NCBI GenBank assembly: GCA_014549065.1
Contig: JACDOX010000018.1
Location: forward strand, 6,742,151-6,806,150
DNA length: 64,000 nt
From: Cardinalis cardinalis
Taxonomy: Eukaryota > Chordata > Aves > Passeriformes > Cardinalidae
Direction: 5' to 3'
Shown: in pieces, positions 13,484 through 27,500 of the stretch
Numbering within the stretch: position 1 is the stretch's first letter
How the letters are laid out: each line of letters starts with the position of its first letter
Program-made: the position numbers and the translations under genes
The notes under the pieces: model-generated
What the model was told of the DNA's origin: nothing
The model's database searches: none
Seen by the model: only the letters and a program-made list of their open reading frames with translations

Positions 13484-15590
13484 TAATGTACCATACTGGT
13501 TATATTTCTAGCACTGATTGTGGTTTAATATAAATTTGGTTTGGTTTGGTTTTCAATCAAATGCACCAAGTGTGAGATGCAGTGCTAGAACAGGCTGGCT
13601 GTAAGAGGTTTAAGTTTCCCATGAGGTCAATGAAGTCTAGCAAGTAATTCAGCCTATCTGTCTGAAGACACATGGTGATTAGGTATTGAATTGTTTGCTG
13701 TGTTTCAGTAACTGCAATAGGTTACCCTCCATACTCTGTTACAGATATCTTTTGTAGGTATTTTAACCTGAAATAAGTCCCACCCACAGTCTTTCTACTT
13801 GCAACAATATCTTTAGTGTAAAGAGGAAAATTGCAGTTTGCTGCTCTAGCATTTTGTGTTGCAATAAATGTTAGCAAATAAGAAGCACTAGCAGCAATAA
13901 CTTCAGCCATTACTTTTATGGCTCTTTTGTTTCATGCATCTTCTGGGGATTTTCAAACATTTGGGTTTTTAAACAGCTTCTCTACAGATGTATTCTGCCT
14001 TTTGAGATGTAATTTCAGAGGATTGGGAGTAAAAACCCCAAATATCGGTAAATGCATTAAAAGATAAAGGCTATCTCCTGGCCTACTAATTAACATTCTC
14101 AACCTTTCTGAAGATTCATGAAGTTCAAGGGTTTTTCTTGAAATATCAGATTTTTTTTTAAGAAGTTTAATACTTGACCATTCTTATTATAGAGTTAAGT
14201 ATAATTAAGCATGGACTGGCCTGTGGCCTCNGTGGTTTTTTTCCCAGTGATTAGACATGACAGGATGTTATCTTCAACTGTGAGATGGAAGGTAGCTCAT
14301 TTTTCAAAGAACTTTTATGTAATACTGATTGAATTACTATTTAAGATATGTGCCATATTTTGGGTAGGGTATTATGTGTTCACTGCTATTATTTATGACT
14401 GAGGTGTTTTACTACCTTCTTGGTATTCACAGGTGTGATAAGTCCAGAAAGATATTTGCAATGAATAGTGGAAAGCAGACTTTGATGTTTTGAGATTTTA
14501 GAATTATGTTCTGCATTTTCTTTAGTCTTTTTTGGAGAAGATTTTCTTTAAATCATGCAAGCAAATGGCAAAGTCTTTTCCCATCACAAAAAACCTGCAG
14601 TTCTCTAGATCAGTTTGGAAATATGGCCTTTATGAGACTGTATTGCAAGTGGAAGGGAATGAAGATTCAAACACATCATTTTGCTGAGAGAAGCAGTAGG
14701 TAAATTACTGCTTCATTGTCACATGAAATTATTAAGAGTTTTGAAATATGTGATAGCATATATAGGGAGGGAATAACAGTTAACATAATAGTTTCATTCC
14801 AGAAAATGAAAACTTCAGTTTAACTCTCCCCTCTGCTAAATTTGTTTTTCAGCAGTTCATTAAGAACAATGAAGGAGAATAAATGTTCCTGTCTTGTTTC
14901 ATGCCCAGAGTGATTTTGGTGAAGTAAAGGTTTGTGGAAATAACATTTCCCTGTAATTCAAACACCAACATATGTAGACAGAATCTATCTACTAATTCTG
15001 CATTCTAGACTTTCATTTCATGCCATTTTATGTTTTTCATGGGTTTAGATGTTTATTTATGAAACTATTAGGCACCACTTATTTATTGGTAATGTAACCT
15101 AGAAATATTATTAAGATTTCAATTAGTCCTTTCTTCAGTGTCTGGCACATCAAAACATTTACACACCCCTAACATGATTGTACCAGCCCTGTAAAACAGG
15201 AGGTATTTTAGTATGTACCCCAGGAGAGTTCAACTTAACTTAGCAGAACACAGAGAAATCTTCCTTGCAGCTATCTTAGCTTTGGAAGCATTTTAAATAT
15301 TTAAAGATTCTTTATAGCAGTCTTACCTTTCTCTTGTTATGAAATCCCTATCAGTTTTCTAAAGACAGTAAGTCTAAATACAATTGCCTTTATTCTGTGG
15401 TGAGAAACAGAGTCAAACTACTTTATTTACAGAAAGACTAAATGCCTGCATCTGATAGGACATGCTTGGATTTTTCTGTTGTAAAGCAGGCCACGTGTGA
15501 CCTTTGGTTTTCCCATTGAGAGTCCCCATGAACTCCATGACAGAAGCAAACAGAGGCTCAGCAAGGCTGCTGCAGTTTCTTTTCACTGAT

Positions 15591-15608
15591 AGTTCGACAA
15601 GTCGAACT
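15591..15608. repeat. Short palindrome AGTTCGAC-aa-GTCGAACT
   Basis: Perfect 8-bp arms around a 2-base centre, containing two CpG. It is short enough to be chance or a dyad protein-binding site; no neighbouring gene gives it a role. Confidence 0.7.
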
Positions 15609-16217
15609 GTATTGATGAAATTTCAAGAGGGTCACCACAGAGAATGAAAATCATGCAGAAAGTCATTGCATGAGAGGTCCATTGCTGAGTCTGGCAGAGA
15701 ACAAAACAAGTTTCTTACTTCTTTCATAACACTAATCAATAGGAACACATGCTAGAAGGGTGAGATACTCGATTTTTTAAAATTTAAAAGAAGAACTTAG
15801 TGCAAGTCCTAGCAGACAGAGCCTGGTAAAATTAGATGGCAAATATAGCATCATCAGAAATAAAAGACGTCTGAGAAGCTGGTAGACTTTGAATAAAGAG
15901 ATATAATCAATATATGAAAATTCCTGGATCCAAACTGACATTTTTGTAGCTTGGAATAAATATGGACAATACCTTGTCAACAGCAGCAAATCTGTTTTTG
16001 GCACTGTGTTCTTGCACCTAATTATTTACTCTAGCACCTAAATACTGAGTGAATGTTTATTCAGTACAGTTAAGAAGGGGTTTTTTATCTCTATGGAAGC
16101 AGAGAGCCTTACTTTACATTTGGTTGTATTTCCAAGAATGTTGAAGCATTCCTGCCCTCTAGGTAGAGAAATGGAGACCACCAAATTAAGGTGTCTCAAT
16201 CTACTCGTGCAAAAAAA

Positions 16218-16255
16218 ATGACTCACTTGATACCAAATTTTTAAAAGTGAGTCAT
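16218..16255. repeat. Inverted repeat carrying two AP-1-like sites
   Basis: ATGACTCACTT (16218-16228) and AAGTGAGTCAT (16245-16255) are perfect 11-bp arms around a 16-base spacer. Each arm holds the AP-1/TRE consensus TGA(C/G)TCA (16219-16225 and 16248-16254). The arrangement is observed directly; a regulatory role is inference. Confidence 0.75.
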
Positions 16256-18605
16256 GGTTTTATTTATAAGGAGTAGGTAGGAGGATATGAGAACTCCTCA
16301 AGTCCCCTTAGGCTTTAGGAAACCCACAGTGAAAACAACCTTTAGTTTTCTGATCTGGGCAAATACTGTCAGTGTCCATTTTATCATGGTACCTCAAAAA
16401 ACTTCCATTCTTACTGCATGGATCATTAATTTTGAGAAAAAGGAGGTAAGGAAAGGACACTATAAAGTAGTAAAAGTGGGAAAAATAACATTCAGCAATC
16501 ACTCGGTACCCCCTTTTCAGACTGTCTTAGAAACACATTCAGCTCTGATGAGGAGCTGAATTCCAAGCCATCTGTGAATCCTCAAACTTGTACACCCACA
16601 GTGGAAAATGGATATAATTTGTTTCTATAGCTGCTTCTGGGATCTGCCAAACTTTTTTTTCCTCTTTTGGTTGCTTCTCTTTTCCTTTTACATCCGTCTT
16701 CATCCTTATTTCTCTGAATTTCTGACCAGTAAGGAGAGGATAGAAGCACCATCTGTTCTTGAAAAGCTCTAAGTTTGGCTTCTTCTGCTGTTAATCAGCA
16801 GCAAATCAGAATAAAGTGCAGCAACTGGTATTCCTCAACTATAATGTATGTTACAGCAAACATGAGCAAAAGTTAATGGATCAGTGTTTAGTTACTAAAC
16901 TAATTATAGCATGGATACTGTAGGATTGTTGTTTAATTACTTCACAAATATGTGAAAAATGCAAATTTTCACTCCTGAGGACATTTCTATCTGCAATCAA
17001 CCTATATCTGAATATTTTTCATTCTTTTTGGCATTTCATTTGCAGTATTATTTTGGTATAATCTATAATCCAATTAACTTTTCCTCCAACAGTAGCACTA
17101 AATGTTATTTTACAGTAAGTAGAAATCATGGTAAAAGCTGTGAAGATTCTTTTCTTTCTCTTTGTGTCTATTGGAAAGACTGGTACAAAGTCATATATGT
17201 GAGAAGCCACACTAATTGTAAAAAATATGTTTCACTTCAAGACAACATTGCGGTTAAAACTCCACCTGACAATTACACCAGTAAATATGTTAATTAGTTT
17301 TTCCTTTAAAGCATTGGGAGTTCCTAAGTCTTTAGTGACTGTGAATCCTTAGGTGCAAATGAGTCAAAATAATTCAGTAGTGTGCATGATTTCATGAAGA
17401 AATGTGGTGAGAATTGCTGTTTGAATCTGAGTAGTGTGCTCNGTTTTGTGCTGAGACATTTGAAGACTGAAAATGTAACTGTGTATGGAATACAGTTTCC
17501 TCCCCTTGTGAGAATGGAGGAGTAAATNTTAGCAGTGTTTTGTCATGATTCAATCTTAATTTTGATCCTCTGCTTTTACTGCTACAGCATATTCAATCTT
17601 TTTTCAAACCAATACAAATAAAAGNATCACAGTCAATTCCTGATTTCTGACGTTATGACAAACTGCAGAGAAGACCCATTGTTCTGTCTCCTTTCAGTGA
17701 GCAGTAGATGAAGGAGGAATTTCACCCTAGGTGTTTTTTTCACTGGAATCTCCAGATGGTCTGGTGTTACTGTGCTGCATCCGATGCACTGACAAATAGG
17801 CTGTCAGTGAAGATTTTTCCTGTAATGTACACTGTGAAACGAAGCCATCTATTTGTTGATATACATTGTTTGAAGTGTGTGTAGTTTGCCATGAGATATC
17901 ATGGGAAGGTGACACATCTTTGCCTCTCTATGAATGCAATACTTGATTGAAGTGAAATTGATGTGGTTGTTCTGAGATGTCAAATGAAGTAACATGCCAG
18001 TGAAGGAGCTATGCAGAACTAAGTCAAAAGTATTTCTAATCTCTACAGGGTGNTATGGGCTCTGTGTAGGCCCTCGATATTTTCTTATGTGAGTTGCCTG
18101 ACTAGATGGAATTAGCTAAACCCATTAAAGTTTGATTACCTACCATTAACTAAAATAATAGAAATAGGGATTCCCATATTCGGTTTCTCATTGGATTGAA
18201 GGCTACTGCGACACTGGTGGTTTGGAAGCTTAAGTAAACAGGAGGAATCAGCATCCTAACCTGTTACCTGTTTCCCCTACTTGGCTGTATCCCTTGGTAG
18301 AACTTCACTAGAAGTAGTTTAATTTTCCTCACATTACTACTGCTGTAGATTTTGACCACAGAATTTTTCATGTTGTTGACTATGCTGCATGTTAATAACT
18401 AGTTAGTTTCAACAAATCACAAATGTTTTCTTTGCTTTGCTGTTTTAAAGTGAGTTTTAGTTCAGTGTGACCAATACGGGTCTGCATTTAATCTGACAGA
18501 GTTACATTTCTATTTNTTGGAGGATAATTTGGTTCTCAAACTACTTAACTCATAACCCACATGCATTTCATTTGTTCACCGTGGAAGAATATAATTTACC
18601 AGGAA

Positions 18606-19740
18606 CAGGTGTCCACTGGTCTCCCACAACATCCTTCTCTAAATTGGAGAGAAATGGGTTTGATGAGTGGACTGGTTGGATAAGAAAGTGGTAGGATGTT
18701 TGTGTCCAGAGGGTAGTGGTCAACAGTTCAGAGTCCTGATGGACTTCAGTGACAACTGGTATCTTTCAGGGATCCATATTGGTAACACTATTATTTAATA
18801 TCTTCATTAATTAAATAGGAAGAGGGTTCAAGTACATCCTCNGTACATTTGCAGATAATACNAAGCTGAGTGGTGTGGTTGCCACATCTGAAGGACAGGA
18901 TGCCATCTAGAGGCACCTCAAAAATCTTGAGAGGCGGGCCCATGGGAATCTGTGAGTTGTAACAACACCAATTACAAGGTGCTGCACCTGGGCTGAGTCA
19001 ATCCCCAATATCAATGATATTGATATCATTGAACAGGGGGATGAACAGATCAAGAGCAGATTGAGAAGGGCTTGGGGGTGCTGGTGGCTGAGAGGCTGGG
19101 CAAGAGCTGGCAATGTGAGCTTGCAGTTCAGAAAGCCAACCGTATCCTAGGCTGCATCCAAGGCAGCAAAACCAGCAGGTCAGGAAAAGTGATTCTGGCC
19201 CTCTACTTCCCTCTCATGAGACCCCACCTGTAGTGCTTCATCCAGCTCTGGGANCCTCAGCACCAAATGGATGTTGAGCTGTTGGAGTGAGTCCAGAGCA
19301 GTCTCACTAAGATGATTAGAGGGATGAGACACCTCTTGTATAAGGAAAGGCTGAGAGATTTGAATTTGCCCATCCTGGAAAAGAGAAGGCACTGGGGTGA
19401 CCTAATTGCAACCTTCTGCTACCTGAAGACAGCCTACAAGAAAGACAGAAGGATTTTTTACAAGACAGTGTAGTGAGAGGGCAAATGGGAAGGGTTTCAA
19501 ACTGGAAGAGAGTAGATTTGAATAACATATTAGGAACAAATTCTTGACTATGGGGGTGGTGAGACACAGGCTNGAACAGGTTGCCCAGAGGACTCAGCAA
19601 TACCAGAAGTGTTTAAGGCCAGCTTGAATGAAACTCTGAGAACCTGGTCTAATGTAAGGTTTATCTGCCCATGTGGGAGGGCTAGAACTAGATGATTGTC
19701 AAGGTCCCTTCCAACCCAACCATTTTGTGATTGATTTTAT
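18606..19740 (+). pseudogene. CR1 LINE, 3' reverse-transcriptase part and 3' UTR, decayed
   Basis: The longest CR1 copy here, about 1.1 kb. It begins in the reverse-transcriptase domain (gtctcccacaacatccttct near 18620), passes the catalytic box region at 18848-18859, and continues through 'agaaagccaaccgtatccta' and 'caggttgcccagaggact' to the 3' UTR, ending in 'ccttccaacccaaccatttt' and a degenerate ATTCTRTG tail near 19737. The catalytic box reads Phe-Ala-Asp-Asn where active CR1 has Phe-Ala-Asp-Asp. Frameshifts and stops break the frame, so the copy cannot make enzyme. A full CR1 is about 4.5 kb, so this copy is 5'-truncated. Confidence 0.95.
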
Positions 19741-22700
19741 GTATTTCTTTTATAGTATTCTTCCAGAAAGATGTGTTCCTTGAAAAGGCAACATAAAGAC
19801 ATTTCTCAAAGCAGTCTGTCACTACATGCAGCCAAAAAGGATCTAAATGCTGCCACTACCTACAAAAAGCTTCCCATCAAATAGTTCTATTGCTTCATTT
19901 CACTCATTATGCAAGTGTATGTCCTGATTTCTAGCTGTAATTTTAATTATGCTTGAATCAATTAAGAAGTTCCAGAAGTTAGGAGTTGATTGTCCTGAAT
20001 AGTTTTGGGGAAAAAATTGTAGTTTCTCACTTCAGTTTATAGAGATTAGAATTAATGTATTTATATGTTTAGATTTATTTTCATATTCTTAATTTAATTT
20101 GGAAATTAAGATCCATAAATAAGTAACTTATATGGCTCTGCACAAGCTGAACTGCAGCATGTTCACTGCAGCATTTAATAAAATTTCAGAGTATCAATGC
20201 TTTTGATATCACNTTTTGATTTATTTTTCCCCCTTGACCCAGTCTACTTAAATAATAATTAATTCCTGCAGAGAGATTCTTCTACAATTTGGTGTTCAAT
20301 GGTATGGATGCCAGCCACAGCGACTGTAACAAGTAAGGAAATGTTATATCATTTAATGAGACTTATTGTGCTCTACCCTACAGAAACAACTGAATCAGCA
20401 AATACTCTGAGAACACAAAACAGGCAGTTTCACTTTGGAAAAACAGACAAGGAGATGAGTGGGAATGAGGTGGGCAAATCTAGTTTGCTTCTAAATAGTG
20501 TTACTATTCTTGTGTTAGTGTAGAATTACCTTAGAAAAATAGAAAGTTACCAGCAGGATTGACTGAAGGTGACTTTCAGAGCCAAATGTCAGTTGTTGAC
20601 TGAGCAATCTGAAATATTGCAGACTAGTAATTTATTCAAATTGACTGAATTTATATCAGTTCAGTACATTTAATTAAAAAAAAACAGGCTAGGATCATAA
20701 ATATGCTGATCCTATAAACATTATGGTAGGTAGAGAAGTGTCTATGCTAAAGAATATTTTGCTACCTTTGTAAAATTCCGTCCAGGTTTGACCAAATGGC
20801 AAAAATTCTAGTTTGCATATGCTCAGTGGCAGTTTTTGGACTCAAACTAGCTGATATCTCCCAGAAGACTGGCCTAATAATCTAAAATACATGTGCATAA
20901 TCTGGCCTGTGATTTCAGTAATACTTTGTTCAGACAAAGAAGCATTGAACACATCTCTAAAGGCTAAAGTATTTTGAAAAATTAGGTGTTAGGTACCTTG
21001 AGTTTATTACCCAGTGTTGAAAGAAGTCTTTTACTTCAGTATGTTTCGTTTTTCAAGAGATCNTCACTGAAATCTAACCTCATTGAGTAGATGCAAAGGA
21101 AAAGGAGCCAGTCTTTTCAAACACTGTGTTGTACAGATAATCCCTCTAAAATCCTGCTAGGAAAGACTAATTGTGCCTTCAAATTAGGTATGAAAATATG
21201 CAATAAATATAAGTCCCTATATTAAGCAAGTTACAAAAAAGAAAGTACTGGATACTCATTTAATGAGCATTGCACATAGCAGAGTCTGTACTGGAGAAAA
21301 AAATTATACACAACCATAATATACATGTACAAGAGATCATTTTTCATGTTGCTCTTTCCTGGCTCTATGGGGCATGACTTTTAACTTGAATAAAACTTAA
21401 CATGTTTTTCAGATCAGAAATATATTGTCAAGTATAGACTTTAGGATCATATTGTGTCTCTTCAAATTTAATTAAATGCATTATATTGCCTTGAAAATAG
21501 ATTGCAAATTGTATAGACAAAAGTATGTGAACATGCACAACGAGAGTTTTTAAATAGATTTGGACAGGCTTACATATTATAAGTTATTTTGTCATGTATT
21601 TCTGCCTNAATTCTCCTTTGCTTAGTTGTCCAAGACAATGTAATGTAGATTAATTATATATTATTAATTATATAGTATTCCTCTTCATTAATGATAGACT
21701 ATTCCATACTTAAGATATAGTTTCAAAATGTGAGTATCTGAATGACTCATACTTGATCTTAGTCAAGACTGGAAGATGGGATCAAAGATTCATTATGGTA
21801 ATTTCTGGGTTACAATGAAATGTATGTCAAGGACAGATGAAAATCACCTTTCTTGAAAAGTTATCTGTTTGTGTATTATTTTCCCTCAGACTTAATTAAA
21901 AAAATCTAATGAAAACGGCAGCTTTTTCCAAGCACCAAAATTTCTCAAGGACTTTTCACTTTTTAAGTGTTTTGTTCAGGTACCACTGTAAAAGGACAAA
22001 TATCATTACAGTGTAAAAATGCACCTAGGAGCATCAGTCCTGTTTTTGCTAACATTTCATGATCTGAAATGCCATATATACTGTATCTTTAATGCTTGCT
22101 TTCTAATCCACTTATAGGTATTTTATGCAGGAAATGAAATACTGGAACACTAAGAAATGAGGAAAATACATGATACCAGGGGAGCTTGGAAAAGCAGTAA
22201 AAATGAATTCTGGCAAAAAAAATAATAATCACATTGTTAGAATAGGTCATTTCTTTTCATCTGTCATTACTCTGAGAAAAAGATAAATGTAGTGTTGAGA
22301 ATATCAGTCAAAGTGTTCACATCCACAGAGGACATGAAAGGAAAATGAATATATAATCACCTGNATAGTATGTAGGAGCATTATGAATAATGAGTCATAC
22401 AAAATGCGTATGGACTAGGAATGTGCATATACATCCAGATAAATTTCAACTCATAATCTTAGTACCTGTCTGTCTGGATTACTATAGTTGAAAGATGATA
22501 TAAAACATTCTCTCTGACAAATTACTATCATAAGTAATTGAACTTCAATGTTACCTTCTAGAAACAAAATTATGCCTGAATTTGACAAAGCCCTGTAACA
22601 ACNGCTTCAATGGCCTGAAGATAGAGCAAATGGCTTCACTCCACTAGGGGTAAATTTTAAACTGTTATTATGCATTTTGCATGCTCTATGATTTGGAGTC

Positions 22701-23123
22701 ATTAATAAATTCTGACTGTTTTCAAATTTCCTGAAATAAAATTTCTGATTTGTTTATTTGTTTTGGTCTTTGTTTCTTGTCAAACTCTTAGTACAAGATG
22801 AACCATCCAATCTCAAGGAGCTACTTGTGAGAAGTTAATGCCATCTTCTTTGGGCAGAGCAGGTGCCCTGAATTTCTAGGTGCAGTTTCTGAAGAGAGGT
22901 GACTTTCTTTGGGGTTGAGGTTCACAGCATCACANGTGTGCTTCAATTACATTGCCTGCTTGGAAGGCATCTACCACCTTTGGTTGGCTGTATGGAGAGC
23001 TTGCTACNTTAACAAGGTTCCTTAACTATGTGCTTATGTGTAGGTGGGGTGGGATGGATCTAAGTTTGCCCCTTATAAAATCTTTCCTCTTTTCTACACA
23101 TTTTGAGTTCCTTTTGTCCTTCA
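19741..23123. other. Non-coding, no recognised repeat
   Basis: AT-rich unique-looking sequence downstream of the CR1 copy. No repeat family, RNA gene or coding exon is recognised. The largest frames are below 75 codons except for one that runs into the next low-complexity tract. Confidence 0.55.
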
Positions 23124-23178
23124 GGTTTTTTTGTTTGGTTGTTGTTTTTTTGGGTTTTTTTGGGGTTTTTTTTGGTTA
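23124..23178 (+). repeat. G/T-rich low-complexity tract
   Basis: Runs of T interrupted by G, G2, G3 and G4. It accounts for the Phe/Val/Gly-rich stretch inside the 149-codon frame at 22952-23401, which is therefore not called as a gene. Confidence 0.9.
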
Positions 23179-24444
23179 TGTTTTCATTTTGGTCTCTCCC
23201 TGCCCTCCTAGCGCACAGCATTTCCTTCCCTACAGTTTGGAGGTAAGATTACAAGACAGACTAAGTAACCAAGTTGATTCTGTAACCAGGGTTTTAAATA
23301 GTAATAGCTGGCTGTACTGGGATCTTATTCTCTTAAGCTTATTTTCCCACCATTCACGTTTAGGTGCTCTCGCTTCCTACGCAGTAGTATCAGTCTTCTG
23401 AGTATTCCCATGATTTTAAACTAAAAAGACATGAAAATAAAAGTAAAGGGGGTTTTGAATTTCTCCTGCCTGTCTGAATTTGTCCCAATTTTAATCTTAG
23501 ACTATGGNAAGAGTCTGTAGTGAAAAAGTTGTTGTTTACTTTGTCTTCACTAATAATCAAAACAAAGCTGCCTTCATTGTAGGTTCTTAGAATATACCAG
23601 ACAAGCATAAAAGTGATTTTTTAGTTGGAAAGTTTTAGGGTGTGCTTTTAGAGGAGACCTGGTCTTTGAATTTCATAGATGTTATTACTCAGTGTGGCTT
23701 TTTGGCTGCTGCTGCTTGTGTTTCCCTGCATTCTGTGGGGGATCTTTCCTACTTCCAATGTATTGGCACTTGTACACCCATGAATTTCTTCTGCACAAAT
23801 CGCTGGCAGTCAGGAAAAATTCATTCAGACCAAATGAGGTCTTACTCTCTGAATTTATAGTGCATACTTCAAATGAGAAGATCAACATTCATATAACTAA
23901 TGCCCCCTGCCCCACTCCCAAGTCATACCACTTCAGTGTATTTTAGGTCCATCAAATGATGTTTCATGAATTGATAGGTAAGAGAATGCATATTAAATTG
24001 AGAAAGAATGAATGGATTTAGGGTTGAGGGTGGAAAGGCTGATGGATTTGGCAAGGAATTTACTTAGGTAAAGTCAGGTGGGTTGGCAGTAAGCAGAAAC
24101 ATATTTTATTTTTTGGCAGTAAAGCTGTTATGCTCAGGGAATATCATATGTCTCGTTGACTGAGGTGGAAAATTTTGGAGGATCCTCTTGTAAAACTTCT
24201 GGAATTATATCACAGCCTTTGTCAAGATGTAAATAATTCAGTATTGCAAAGTCATCTGGAGAATAGTCAGGAAAAGAAAACAGGGATTTTTTGACATTGA
24301 TGCTTCTCTTGTATTCAGGAAAAACTAGTTCCTTGATCCCTTTTATATAAGCACTGGGACTGTGCCAGCCAATGGGATGCTGGTTTTAATCCATAAAACA
24401 AAATATTATGCAAGTTAGAAAGAAGTCTGAGTCATTAATCCCTA
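23179..24444. other. Non-coding, no recognised repeat
   Basis: Unique-looking sequence, locally somewhat less AT-rich than average. No gene or repeat family is recognised. Confidence 0.5.
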
Positions 24445-24556
24445 TAAAACAAAACAAAACAACACAAAAAAATCAAACCAAAACANNNNNNNNNNNNNAA
24501 AAGAGAGAAGGAAAGAGAAAGAAGAAAGAAGATAGAAGAGAAAGAGAAAGACAAGC
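24445..24556 (+). repeat. A/C-rich then A/G-rich simple sequence with a 13-N gap
   Basis: An AAAAC-type repeat (24445-24485) runs into 13 Ns (24486-24498) and then a pure purine run of GA and GAA units (24499-24551). The gap sits inside simple sequence, so its true length is uncertain. Confidence 0.9.
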
Positions 24557-27500
24557 ATTTGACTTACTGAAATGGCCTCACATTGCCTTCACCTTTGATC
24601 GATCTCTTTTATATGAACAGTATCATTAAATCATACCTCTTCAGTCTGTTCTTTCCTCACTTACTTTTGTTTGGAAACAATGTTTCAAGGAATTTTTGGA
24701 GGTTTAATTATTAAAGTAGAAACAGTTTAATCACTCTTTCATNACAACTAATATGATTCAAATTTGGACAGTTTTTTGGTTTTAACAGTATGTTAAGTGT
24801 GGGTGCAATTAGGCATGAAGACTAACTTTTGTGAATGAATTATTGTACAATAAAGGCATGTTTAAAATAGATTTGATTTGGGGTTTCATTTGATAATTCT
24901 AATGGAGATAATATTTCTATCTTTCATTATTTTAACTTTTTTCTTTTTGTAATTGTGGAGAGATTAGTGATTTTGATTGTGATTTTTCTGGAATGCTTAA
25001 CATTTATTTGGCATTTTATTAACCTGTTGNTAAGACACTTGTTGTTCAACACAATTGTATTTAATGTCAACATGCAATTTNTGTAGATATGGGTGATGTA
25101 ACGTGTATCTTTGAGATGCAGGTTTTCTACTCTGAGCAAGAATTTAATGTCCTGTATGCCCAAAACCAGCTGAGATCCTCTGATGAGAATAGTCTAAACA
25201 CCGTCTCTGGGAGTATGCAATTATGTATATGAACATACATCTTTATTTATAAATAGTTGTGGCACCCTGTTCACCAGTGACCTGTGTGTATCTTTCCATC
25301 TGTGTGTTCATGGGTAAGTGTGTGAACAGTGGCACATTTTTATGAGTATTAATTACTTCTCTGAAAAAGCNTACATAGCAACATATAGGTATACCCGCAT
25401 GCACTACATACACAGGAAATGTTATGTCCCCATTTTTTAATGAAAATTCGTATTACTTAATTCTTAAAATTATTATTTTATCTGGAAATTAAGTTTCAGA
25501 ACAGAATAAGGAGCACGGTTTGCATTGAATGGGATTTTTTTTATTTGTACATGCAAAGAAATCTCTCTAGTTAATCATAACAATTACTTTTAAGCTTATT
25601 GCACAGATGCTGCAAAATATTCAGGGTATGTACTGCATCAACTTTGAGAATCATTCTATTTTTCTATTTTTAAAATAATTTTTCATGTATATTTGGTCTA
25701 GGTTTGGTACATGGTTTTTCAAAGCTTGTTTTTCCCAGGCTGCAGTTAATGAGACAACATAAATAGCATCTTGATGTAAGCCTTAAAAATGTTGGTTTAT
25801 ACTAACAAGCCTGGTCATAAATGCTCAGTTAGACTATTTTTCCTATAACAAAAAGTGTTTTATATGTAAACCTGAAACATTTAGAATCTTTCATATAATC
25901 ATGTCTTCCTTTATTTTTAAATTTTTCTTTTTTTTTAAGAATAGTAAATTTTCATTTTGTAGTCATAACTGACACAGTGAATGAAATGAAATACAATTTG
26001 TCTCTGCCTGCTGTGTCGCAGTCATATTTCTTCCTGATTGCAATGATTTCAGTCTTGTGATGCACCAAAATGCTGTCTAGTCAACTTTATTTTCTTCAAA
26101 GAGACTACAGTGTTGTGAAACCATGAGACACATAAACTTCAGAAAATTAATTGGGAATTCAGCTTTGCTCAGAGTCTGCCAAGCAGAGAAAAGATTGTGC
26201 GTGGTGATATTGTTCAAACTCTTCTATGGAGAAAAAAGTGTACAGGTTTCCTAAAGAGGTCAAATTTAAATTGTAAGCAAGCAAGCAATTTGTTATGACG
26301 CAAAATGCACAAACATAGTCTTGTAAATGATAAATGCTGAACTATATTTTCTTCTTAATAGACTAGCTGCAGTGGATTGGTTTAAAAAAATTGCTTCTGT
26401 TGTAAAAAACCAAATATATTTATTTTAGTACAAGCTAAATAGCTTTTAAAAACATCTTCTGTCTTAATTGCCATGGAAGTTCAGTGAAACAATCTTGCAA
26501 ACAAAAAAAGGAGTAACTGAATGAAATAGTCTGAAACTCAAAATGAAAACCCATGATTTTCAGATTTCTTTTTTTTATTTTTTTCCATCTCTTTCAGTCC
26601 CTGCTCAGGGAACTAGAATTTCTATGGATTTCTTGGATTGCAGATTCTCAAATCTATAATTTAAATATAGGATTTAAATTTAGGGTTATGTCTTCTTTCC
26701 CTTGAAAGGAAAAGCNGCAAAGCTATAAACATGCTGTTAGCTCTATCTCTCACAACAAAAGCTTCACCTGAAAATACCTCTATCTTTTCTATGATTCAGT
26801 AAAATAATTAAATATCAATATTTATAGATTGCTACAATGTTTATACAGTTTTGCTAAATGAAAACTGACATATGTAGCAGTAGCTTTTCAAAATAAAATA
26901 TTTGAAAACTATGACTGCGCGTCTTATGGCTTTACTGCTACTCTTTATAAGAATAACAGTAACACATGGCTCACCAAGGAGATGCTGAACTGGACTGACA
27001 GCTGCTATCCAACACACCTTTGCATCCATCTGTTTTCAGATAAATTCTTATTGTCGTGTTTGATGTTTAGGAAGTGAATAAAAATGAGGCTGGAAAAACA
27101 AAAAAATANTTTATTCTTTTTTGAACAGCTGCTACAAGAAGTGCATCTTTTTCTGTATTCAAGTGTTGAGTGGAAAGCTCGGGAAAACACATAAGGTGTA
27201 GTGGAAGAGAGAGATAAATATTATTTTAACTCATATACTGAAGAAAGTGAAAATATGACTTAAGTCAAGATTGGTCCTGCTAGGATATGGTTACTTCATG
27301 ACACATTTCTTCTACACCANCTTTCCCTGCTTGGCTCTGTTTCCGCAAGACCTTGCACACATGAGTGATCTCGCTAAACATGACAGGATGGCTGGAAGAA
27401 CTTGGCAGACCTCGAGCCAATACATGCCACAAATCCCCAGCACTGCAGTGAAACCTGCTGGGTGTCAGGGGATGTTGGTGGTTCAGACCTTAAAGCCTCC

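Larger units (their letters stand above)
13484..18605. other. Non-coding, no recognised repeat
   Basis: AT-rich unique-looking sequence with no supportable gene. It holds two small inverted repeats described separately (15591-15608 and 16218-16255). The largest frame (112 codons at 16959-17297) shows no recognisable domain. Confidence 0.55.

Noticed and set aside
22952..23401. 149-codon plus-strand open frame
   Set aside because: Its middle is a Phe/Val/Gly run from the G/T-rich tract at 23124-23178, it crosses an N, and the rest resembles nothing known.
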